Positions 52,571-63,538 of a DNA stretch of 64,000 nucleotides are shown piece after piece (the stretch's first letter is position 1; each line of letters starts with the position of its first letter). This stretch comes from Halictus rubicundus (lineage: Eukaryota; Arthropoda; Insecta; Hymenoptera; Halictidae), in assembly GCF_050948215.1 (NCBI RefSeq), contig NW_027488564.1, positions 1 to 64,000 on the forward strand, written 5' to 3'. Both the position numbers and the translations under genes were made by a program. A model generated the notes under the pieces. It was not told the origin of the DNA. It was given only the letters and a program-made list of their open reading frames with translations, and made no database searches.

Positions 52571-55260
52571 ATCCTATCCTTTCCTGTATCCTATCCAATC
52601 CTGTATCCTATCCTGTCCTCTATCCTATCCTATCCCCTATCCTATCCTATCCTCTATCATATCCTATCTTTTATCCTACCTTATCATCTATCCTATCAAA
52701 TCCCCTATCCTATCCTCTATCCTATCCTATCCTCTATCCTATCCTATCGTCTATCCTATCCTATCCTCTGTCCTATCAAATCCCATATCCTGTCCTCTAT
52801 CCTATCCTATCCTCTATCCTATCCTATCCTCTATCCTATCCTATCCTCTATCCTATCCTATCCTCTATCCTATCCTATCCTCCATCCTATCCTATCCTCA
52901 ATCCTATCCTTTCCTGTATCCATTACAATCCTGTATCCTATCCTGTTCTCTATCCTATCCTATCCTCTATCCTATCCTATCCTCTATCCTATCCTATCCT
53001 CCATCCTATCCTATCCTCAATCCTATCCTTTCCTGTATCCTATCGAATCCTGTATCCTATCCTGGTCTCTATCCTATCCTATCCTCTATCCTATCATATG
53101 CTCTATCCTATCCTATCGTCTATCCTATCCTCTATCCTATCCTATTCCTCTATCCTATCCTATCCTCTATCCTATCCTATCCTATATCCTATCCTATCCT
53201 CTATCCTATCCTATCCTCTATCCTATCCTATCGTCTATCCTATCATCTATCCTATCCTATCCTCAATCCTATCCTTTCCTGTATCCTATCCAATCCTGTA
53301 TCCTATCCTGTCCTCTATCCTATCCTATACTCTATCCTATCCTATGGTCTATATTATCCTATCGTCTACTCTATCCTCTATCATATCCTATTCCTCTATC
53401 CTATCCTATCCTCTATCCTATCCTATCCTATAGCCTATCCTATCCTCTATCCTATCCTATCCTCTATCCTATCCTATCCTCTATCCTATCCTATCTTCTA
53501 TCCTATCCTATCCTCTATCCTATCAAATCCCCTACCCTATTCTCTGTCCAATCCTATCCTCTATCCTACCCTATCCTCTATCCTATCCTATCCACTATCC
53601 AATCCTATCCTCTATCCTCTATCCTATCCTATCCTCTATCCTATCCTATCCTCTATCCTATCCTATCCTCTATCGTATCCTATCCTCTATCCTATCCTAT
53701 CCTATCGTCTATCCTATCCTCTATCCTATCCTATCCTGTATCCTATCCTATCCTCTATCCTATCCTATCCTCTATCCTATCCTATCCTCTATCCTATCCT
53801 ATCCTCTATCCTATCCTATCTTTTATCCAACCTTATCATCTATCCTATCAAATCCCCTATCCTATCCTCTATCCTATCCTATCCTCTATCCTATCCTATC
53901 GTCCATCCTATCCTATCCCCAATCCTATCCTTTCCTGTATCCTATCCAATCCTGTATCCTATCCTGTCCTCTATCCTATCCTATCCTCTATCCTATCCTA
54001 TCCTCTATCCAATCCTATCTTCTATCCTATCCTATCCTCTATCCTATCAAATCCCCTACCCTATTCTCTGTCCAATCCTATCCTCTATCCTATCCTATCC
54101 TCTATCCTATCCTATCCTCTATCCTATCCTATCCTCTATCCTATCCTATCCTCTATCCTATCCTATCCTCTATCCTCTATCCTATCCTATCCTCTATCCT
54201 CTATCCTATCCTATCCTCTATCCTATCCTATCCTCCATCCTATCCTATGCTCTATCCTATCCTATCGTCTATCCTATCCTCTATCCCATCCTATTCCTCT
54301 ATCCTATCCTATCCTCTATCCTATCCTATCCTATATCCTATCCTATCCTCTATCCTATCCTATCCTTTATCCTATCCTATCCTCTATCCTATCAAATCCC
54401 CTACCCTATTCTCTGTCCAATCCAATAATCTATCCTATCCAATCCTGTATCCTATACTGTCCTCTATCCTATCCTATCCTCTATCCTATCCTATCCTCTA
54501 TCCTATCCTATCCTCTATCCTATCCTATCTTCTATCCTATCCTATCCTCTATCCTATCAAAACCCCTATCCTATCCTCTATCCTCTATCCTATCCTATCA
54601 TCTATCCTCTATCCTATCCAATCCTCTATCCTATCCTATCGTCTATCCTATCCTGTATCCTATCCTATCCTCTATCCTATCCTATCCTCCATCCTATCCT
54701 ATCCTCAATCCTATCCTTTCCTGTATCCTATCGAATCCTGTATCCTATCCTGTCCTCTATCCTATCCTATCCTCTATCCTATCCTATCCTCTATCCTATC
54801 CTATCTTCTATCCTATCCTATCCTCTATCCTATCAAATCCCCTACCCTATTCTCTGTCCAATCCTATCCTCTATCCTATCCTATCATCTATCCTATCCTA
54901 TCCTCTATCCTATCCTATCCTCTATCCTATCCTATCCTCTATCCTCTATCCTATCCTATCCTCTATCCTCTATCCTCTATCCTATCCTATCCTCTATCCT
55001 ATCCTATCGTCTATCCTATCCTCTATCCTATCCTATCCTCTATCCTATCCTATCCTCCATCCTATCCTATGCTCTATCCTATCCTATCGTCTATCCTATC
55101 CTCTATCCCATCCTATTCCTCTATCCTATCCTATCCTCTATCCTATCCTATCCTATATCCTATCCTATCCTCTATCCTATCCTATCCTCTATCCTATCCT
55201 ATCCTCTATCCTATACTATCCTCTATCCTATCCTATCCTCTATCCTATCCTATCCTCTAT

Positions 55261-55870
55261 CATATGCTATCCTCTGTCCTATCCTATCCTCTATCCTATG
55301 CTATCCTCTATCCTATCCTCTATCCTATCCTATCCTCTATCATATCCTATCCTCTATCCTATCAAATCCCCTATCCTATCCTCTATCCTATCCTATCCTG
55401 TATCCTATCCAATCCTCTATCCTATCCTCTATCCTATCCTATCCTCCATCCTATCCTATCCTGTATCCTATCCTATCCTCTATCCTATCCTATCCTCTAT
55501 CCTATCCTATCCTCTGTCCTATCCTATCCTCTATCCTATGCTATCCTCTGTCCTATCCTATCCTCTACCCTATGCTATCCTCTATCCTATCCTCTATCCT
55601 ATCCTATCGTCTATCCTATCCTCTATCCTATCCTATCCTCTATCCTATCCTATCCTCCATCCTATCCTATCCTCAATCCTATCCTTTCCTGTATCCTATC
55701 CAATCCTGTATCCTCTCCTGTCCTCTATCCTATCCTATCCTCTATTCGATCCTATCCTTTTATCTTATCCTATCCTATCCTCTATCCTATCCTATCCTCT
55801 ATCCTATCCTATCTTCTATCCTATCCTATCCTCTATCCTATCAAATCCCCTATCCTATCCTCTGTCCTAT
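55261..55870 (+). repeat. Block repeated at the window end (63,539-64,000)
   Basis: CATATGCTATCC lies at 55,261 and 63,539 (offset 8,278), and the rare ATTCGATCCTATCCTTTTATC at 55,744 and 63,857 (offset 8,113). Both are followed by matching monomers up to CTCTGTCCTATTCTATCC, where the window ends. The offset change means about 165 bp less sequence between the anchors in the later copy. The duplication probably continues beyond the window. Confidence 0.75.
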
Positions 55871-58800
55871 TCTATCCTCTATCCTATCCTATCCTCTATC
55901 CTATCCTATCCTCTATCCTATCAAATCCCCTATCCTATCCTCTATCCTATCCTATCCTCTATCCTATCGTATCCTCTATCCTATCCCATCTTCTATCCTA
56001 TCCTATCCTCTATCCTATCAAATCCCCAACCCTATCCTCTGTCCTATCCTATCCTCTATCCTATCCTATCCTCTATCGTATCCTATCCTCTATCCTATCC
56101 TATCCTCTATCCTCTATCCTATCCTATCCTCTAACCTCTATCCTATCCTATCCGCTATCCTATCCTATCGTCTATCCTATCCTCTATCCTATCCTATCCT
56201 CTATCCTATCCTATCCTCCATCCTATCCTATCCTCAATCCTATCCTTTCCTGTATCCTATAAAATCCTGTATCCTATCCTGTCCTCTATCCTATCCTATC
56301 CTCTATCCTATCCTATGCTCTATCCTATCCTATCGTCTATCCTATCCTCTATTATATCCTATTCCTCTATCCTATCCTATCCTCTATCCTATCCTATCCT
56401 ATATCCTATCCTATCCTCTATCCTATCCTATCCTCTATCCTATCCTATCCTCTATCCTATCCTATCCACTATCCAATCCTATCCTCTATCCTCTATCCTC
56501 TATCCTATCCTATCCTCTATCCTATCCTATCCTCTATTCTATCCTATCTTCTATCCTATCCTATCCTCTATCCTATCCTATCCTCTATCCTATCCTATCC
56601 TCTATCCTATCCAATCCTCTATCCTATCCTATCGTCTATCCTATCCTCTATCCTATCCTATCCTCTATCCTATCCTATCCTCCATCCTATCCTATCCTCA
56701 ATCCTATCCTTTCCTGTATCCTATCCAATCCTGTATCCTATCCTGTCCTCTATCCTATCCTATCCTCTATCCTATCCTATCCTCTATCCTATCCTATCCT
56801 GTATCCTATCCTATCCTCTGTCCTATCCTATCATCTATCCTCTATCCTATCCTATTAAATCCCCTATCCTATCCTCTATCCTACCCTATCCTCTGTCCTA
56901 TCCTATCCTCTATCCTATCCTATCCTCTATCCTATCCTATCCTCTATCCTATCCTATCTTCTATCCTATAATATCCTCTATCCTATCAAATCCCCTATCC
57001 TATCCTCTATCCTCTATCCTATCCTATCATCTATCCTCTATCCTATCCAATCCTCTATCCTATCCAATCCTCTATCCTATCCTATCGTCTATCCTATCCT
57101 CTATCCTATCCTATCCTCTATCCTATCCTATCCACTATCCAATCCTATCCTCTATCCTCTATCCTATCCTATCCTCTATCCTATCCTATCCTCTATTCTA
57201 TCCTATCTTCTATCCTATCCTATCCTCTATCCTATCCTATCCTCTATCCTATCCAATCCTCTATCCTATCCTATCCTCTATCCTATCCTCTATCCTATCC
57301 TATCCTCTATCCTACCCTATTCTCCATCCTATCCTATCCTCAATCCTATCCTTTCCTGTATCCTATCCAATCCTGTATCCTATCCTGTCCTCTATCCTAT
57401 CCTATCCTCTATCCTATCCTATCCTCTATCCTATCCTATCCTGTATCCTATCCTATCCTCTGCCCTATCCTATCCTCTATCCTATCCTATCCTCTATCCT
57501 ATCCTATCATCTATCCTCCATCCTATCCTATTAAATCCCCTATCCTATCCTCTATCCTACCCTATCCTCTGTCCTATCCTATCCTCTATCCTATCCTATC
57601 CTCTATCCTATCCTATCCTCTATCCTATCATATCCTCCATCCTATCCTATGCTCTATCCTATCCTATCGTCTATCCTATCCTCTATCCCATCCTATTCCT
57701 CTATCCTATCCTATCCTCTATCCTATCCTATCCTATATCCTATCCTATCCTCTATCCTATCCTATCCTCTATCCTATCCTATCCTCTATCCTATCCTATC
57801 CTCTATCCTACCCTGTATCCTATCCTATCCTCTATCCTATCCTATCCTCCATCCTATCCTATCCTCAATCCTATCCTTTCCTGTATCCTATCCAATCCTG
57901 TATCCTATCCTGTCCTCTATCCTATCCTATCCTCTATCCTATCCTATCCTCTATCCTATCCTATCGTCTATCCTATCCTCTATCCTATCCTATCGTCTAT
58001 CCTATCCTCTATCCTATCCTATCCTCTATCCTATCCTATCGTCTATCCTATCCTCTATCCTATCCTATCCTCTATCCTATCCTATCCTCCATCCTATCCT
58101 ATGCTCTATCCTCTATCCTCTATCCTATCCTATCCTCTATCCTATCCTATCCTCTATCCTATCCTATCCTCCATCCTATCCTATGCTCTATCCTATCCTA
58201 TCGTCTATCCTATCCTCTATCCCATCCTATTCCTCTATCCTATCCTATCCTCTATCCTATCCTATCCTATATCCTATCCTATCCTCTATCCTATCCTATC
58301 CTCTATCCTATCCTATCCTCTATCCTATCCTATCCTCTATCCTATCCTATCCTCTATCCTATCCTATCCTCTATCCTATCAAATCCCCTACCCTATTCTC
58401 TGTCCAATCCTATCCTCTATCCTATCCAATCCTGTATCCTATCCTGTCCTCTATCCTATCCTATCCTCTATCCTATCCTATCCTCTATCCTATCCTATCC
58501 TCTACCCTATCCTATCTTCTATCCTATCCTATCCTCTATCCTATCAAAACCCCTATCCTATCCTCTATCCTCTATCCTATCCTATCATCTATCCTCTATC
58601 CTATCCAATCCTCTATCCTATCCTATCGTCTATCCTATCCTGTATCCTATCCTATCCTCTATCCTATCCTATCCTCCATCCTATCCTATCCTCAATCCTA
58701 TCCTTTCCTGTATCCTATCGAATCCTGTATCCTATCCTGTCCTCTATCCTATCCTATCCTCTATCCTATCCTATCCTCTATCCTATCCTATCTTCTATCC

Positions 58801-59863
58801 TATCCTATCCTCTATCCTATCAAATCCCCTACCCTATTCTCTGTCCAATCCTATCCTCTATCCTATCCTATCATCTATCCTATCCTATCCTCTATCCTAT
58901 CCTATCCTCTATCCTCTATCCTATCCTATCCTCTATCCTCTATCCTATCCTATCCTCTATCCTATCCTATCCTCCATCCTATCCTATCCTCAATCCTATC
59001 CTTTCCTGTATCCTATCCAATCCTGTATCCTATCCTGTCCTCTATCCTATCCTATCCTCTATCCTATCCTATCCTCTATCCTATCCTATCGTCTATCCTA
59101 TCCTCTATCCTATCCTATCCTCTATCCTATCCTATCGTCTATCCTATCCTCTATCCTATCCTATCCTCTATCCTATCCTATCCTCCATCCTATCCTATGC
59201 TCTATCCTCTATCCTATCCTATCCTCTATCCTATCCTATCCTCTATCATATCCTATCCTCCATCCTATCCTATGCTCTATCCTATCCTATCGTCTATCCT
59301 ATCCTCTATCCCATCCTATTCCTCTATCCTATCCTATCCTCTATCCTATCCTATCCTATATCCTATCCTATCCTCTATCCTATCCTATCCTCTATCCTAT
59401 CCTATCCTATATCCTATCCTATCCTCTATCCTATCCTATCCTCTATCCTATCCTATCCTCTATCCTATCCTATCCTCTATCCTATCCTATCCTCTATCCT
59501 ATCCTATCCTCTATCCTATCCTATCCTCTATCCTATCCTATCCTCTATCCTATCCTATCCTCTATCCTATCCTATCCTCTATCCTATCAAATCCCCTACC
59601 CTATTCTCTGTCCAATCCTATCCTCTATCCTATCCAATCCTGTATCCTATCCTGTCCTCTATCCTATCCTATCCTCTATCCTATCCTATCCTCTATCCTA
59701 TCCTATCCTCTATCCTATCGAATCCTGTATCCTATCCTGTCCTCTATCCTATCCTATCCTCTATCCTATCCTATCCTCTATCCTATCCTATCTTCTATCC
59801 TATCCTATCCTCTATCCTATCCTATCCTCTATCCTATCCTATCCTATATCCTATCCTATCCTC

Positions 59864-60033
59864 TATCCTATCCTATCCTCTATCCTATCCTATCCTCTAT
59901 CCTATCCTATCCTCTATCCTATCCTATCCTCTATCCTATCCTATCCTCTATCCTATCCTATCCTCTATCCTATCCTATCCTCTATCCTATCCTATCCTCT
60001 ATCCTATCCTATCCTCTATCCTATCCTATCCTC
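59864..60033 (+). repeat. Perfect 17-mer tract, 10 units
   Basis: Ten consecutive consensus monomers without substitution, bounded on the left by a TATATCC variant and on the right by TATCAAATCCCC. The same monomer is thus the local consensus at both ends of the window. Confidence 0.82.
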
Positions 60034-60121
60034 TATCCTATCAAATCCCCTACCCTATTCTCTGTCCAATCCTATCCTCTATCCTATCCAATCCTGTATC
60101 CTATCCTATCCTCTATCCTAT

Positions 60122-61043
60122 CAAAACCCCTATCCTATCCTCTATCCTCTATCCTATCCTATCATCTATCCTCTATCCTATCCAATCCTCTATCCTATCC
60201 TATCGTCTATCCTATCCTGTATCCTATCCTATCCTCTATCCTATCCTATCCTCCATCCTATCCTATCCTCAATCCTATCCTTTCCTGTATCCTATCGAAT
60301 CCTGTATCCTATCCTGTCCTCTATCCTATCCTATCCTCTATCCTATCCTATCCTCTATCCTATCCTATCTTCTATCCTATCCTATCCTCTATCCTATCAA
60401 ATCCCCTACCCTATTCTCTGTCCAATCCTATCCTCTATCCTATCCTATCATCTATCCTATCCTATCCTCTATCCTATCCTATCCTCTATCCTATCCTATC
60501 GTCTATCCTATCCTCTATCCTATCCTATCCTCTATCCTATCCTATCCTCTATCCTATCCTATCGTCTATCCTATCCTCTATCCTATCCTATCCTCTATCC
60601 TATCCTATCCTCCATCCTATCCTATGCTCTATCCTCTATCCTATCCTATCCTCTATCCTATCCTATCCTCTATCCTATCCTATCCTCCATCCTATCCTAT
60701 GCTCTATCCTATCCTATCGTCTATCCTATCCTCTATCCCATCCTATTCCTCTATCCTATCCTATCCTCTATCCTATCCTATCCTATATCCTATCCTATCC
60801 TCTATCCTATCCTATCCTCTATCCTATCCTATCCTCTATCCTATCCTATCCTCTATCCTATCCTATCCTCTATCCTATCAAATCCCCTACCCTATTCTCT
60901 GTCCAATCCTATCCTCTATCCTATCCAATCCTGTATCCTATCCTGTCCTCTATCCTATCCTATCCTCTATCCTATCCTATCCTCTATCCTATCCTATCCT
61001 CTATCCTATCCTATCTTCTATCCTATCCTATCCTCTATCCTAT
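60122..61043 (+). repeat. Domain E ~0.9-kb unit 1 (922 bp)
   Basis: Counted between CAAAACCCC markers at 60,122 and 61,044. The TATCGAATCC marker shows the same spacing (60,297 to 61,219). The unit contains a divergent cassette with CGAATCC, a CTATTCTCTGTCC monomer, CGTC monomers and an ATGCTC cassette at 60,699. An earlier relative with CAAAACCCC at 58,545 and CGAATCC at 58,720 lies 1,577 bp upstream. Confidence 0.8.
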
Positions 61044-61920
61044 CAAAACCCCTATCCTATCCTCTATCCTCTATCCTATCCTATCATCTATAATCTATCC
61101 TATCCAATCCTCTATCCTATCCTATCGTCTATCCTATCCTGTATCCTATCCTATCCTCTATCCTATCCTATCCTCCATCCTATCCTATCCTCAATCCTAT
61201 CCTTTCCTGTATCCTATCGAATCCTGTATCCTATCCTGTCCTCTATCCTATCCTATCCTCTATCCTATCCTATCCTCTATCCTACCCTATCTTCTATCCT
61301 ATCCTATCCTCTATCCTATCAAATCCCCTACCCTATTCTCTGTCCAATCCTATCCTCTATCCTATCCTATCATCTATCCTATCCTATCCTCTATCCTATC
61401 CTATCCTCTATCCTATCCTATCCTCTATCCTTTATCCTATCCTATCCCCTATCCTTTATCCTATCCTATCCTCTATCCTATCCTATCGTCTATCCTCTAT
61501 CCTATCCTATCCTCTATCCTATCCTATCCTCCATCCTATCCTATCCTCAATCCTATCCTTTCCTCTATCCTATCAAATCCCCTACCCTATTCTCTGTCCT
61601 ATCCTATCCTCTATCCTATCCTATCCTCTATCCTATCCTATCCTCTATCCTATCCTATCCTCTATCCTATCCTATCCTCTATCCTATCCTATCCTCTATC
61701 CTATCCTATCCTCTATCCTATCCTATCCTCTATCCTATCCTATCCTCTATCCTATCAAATCCCCTACCCTATTCTCTGTCCAATCCTATCCTCTATCCTA
61801 TCCAATCCTGTATCCTATCCTGTCCTCTATCCTATCCTATCCTCTATCCTATCCTATCCTCTATCCTATCCTATCCTCTATCCTATCCTATCTTCTATCC
61901 TATCCTATCCTCTATCCTAT
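61044..61920 (+). repeat. Domain E ~0.9-kb unit 2 (877 bp)
   Basis: Counted between CAAAACCCC at 61,044 and 61,921; CGAATCC shows 877 bp as well (61,219 to 62,096). This unit lacks the ATGCTC cassette and instead has CTATCCTTTATCC monomers near 61.43-61.46 kb. It also has a private CTATAATCTATCC change near 61,090. Confidence 0.8.
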
Positions 61921-62825
61921 CAAAACCCCTATCCTATCCTCTATCCTCTATCCTATCCTATCATCTATCCTCTATCCTATCCAATCCTCTATCCTATCCT
62001 ATCGTCTATCCTATCCTGTATCCTATCCTATCCTCTATCCTATCCTATCCTCCATCCTATCCTATCCTCAATCCTATCCTTTCCTGTATCCTATCGAATC
62101 CTGTATCCTATCCTGTCCTCTATCCTATCCTATCCTCTATCCTATCCTATCCTCTATCCTATCCTATCTTCTATCCTATCCTATCCTCTATCCTATCAAA
62201 TCCCCTACCCTATTCTCTGTCCAATCCTATCCTCTATCCTATCCTATCATCTATCCTATCCTATCCTCTATCCTATCCTATCCTCTATCCTATCCTATCG
62301 TCTATCCTATCCTCTATCCTATCCTATCCTCTATCCTATCCTATCGTCTATCCTATCCTCTATCCTATCCTATCCTCTATCCTATCCTATCCTCCATCCT
62401 ATCCTATGCTCTATCCTCTATCCTATCCTATCCTCTATCCTATCCTATCCTCTATCCTATCCTATCCTCCATCCTATCCTATGCTCTATCCTATCCTATC
62501 GTCTATCCTATCCTCTATCCCATCCTATTCCTCTATCCTATCCTATCCTCTATCCTATCCTATCCTATATCCTATCCTATCCTCTATCCTATCCTATCCT
62601 CTATCCTATCCTATCCTCTATCCTATCCTATCCTCTATCCTATCCTATCCTCTATCCTATCAAATCCCCTACCCTATTCTCTGTCCAATCCTATCCTCTA
62701 TCCTATCCAATCCTGTATCCTATCCTGTCCTCTATCCTATCCTATCCTCTATCCTATCCTATCCTCTATCCTATCCTATCCTCTATCCTATCCTATCTTC
62801 TATCCTATCCTATCCTCTATCCTAT
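61921..62825 (+). repeat. Domain E ~0.9-kb unit 3 (905 bp)
   Basis: Counted between CAAAACCCC at 61,921 and 62,826; CGAATCC spacing is also 905 bp (62,096 to 63,001). It carries an ATGCTC cassette at 62,481, exactly 1,782 bp after the one at 60,699. That equals 877 plus 905, so units alternate with and without the cassette and the true higher period may be a 1.78-kb dimer. Confidence 0.8.
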
Positions 62826-63538
62826 CAAAACCCCTATCCTATCCTCTATCCTCTATCCTATCCTATCATCTATCCTCTATCCTATCCAATCCTCTATCCT
62901 ATCCTATCGTCTATCCTATCCTGTATCCTATCCTATCCTCTATCCTATCCTATCCTCCATCCTATCCTATCCTCAATCCTATCCTTTCCTGTATCCTATC
63001 GAATCCTGTATCCTATCGTGTCCTCTATCCTATCCTATCCTCTATCCTATCCTATCCTCTATCCTATCCTATCTTCTATCCTATCCTATCCTCTATCCTA
63101 TCAAATCCCCTACCCTATTCTCTGTCCAATCCTATCCTCTATCCTATCCTATCATCTATCCTATCCTATCCTCTATCCTATCCTATCCTCTATCCTATCC
63201 TATCCTCTATCCTCTATCCTATCCTATCCCCTATCCTTTATCCTATCCTATCCTCTATCCTATCCTATCGTCTATCCTATCCTCTATCCTATCCTATCCT
63301 CTATCCTATCCTATCCTCCATCCTATCCTATGCTCTATCCTATCCTATCGTCTATCCTATCCTCTATCCCATCCTATTCCTCTATCCTATCCTATCCTCT
63401 ATCCTATCCTATCCTATATCCTATCCTATCCTCTATCCTATCCTATCCTCTATCCTATCCTATCCTCTATCCTATCCTATCCTCTATCCTATCCTATCCT
63501 CTATCCTATCCTATCCTCTATCCTATCCTATCCTCTAT
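62826..63538 (+). repeat. Domain E ~0.9-kb unit 4, interrupted
   Basis: This begins with CAAAACCCC at 62,826 and CGAATCC at 63,001, followed by CGTGTCC near 63,018. An ATGCTC cassette follows at 63,330, 849 bp after the previous one. The unit does not reach a further CAAAACCCC; at 63,539 the sequence switches to the block shared with 55,261. Confidence 0.7.
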
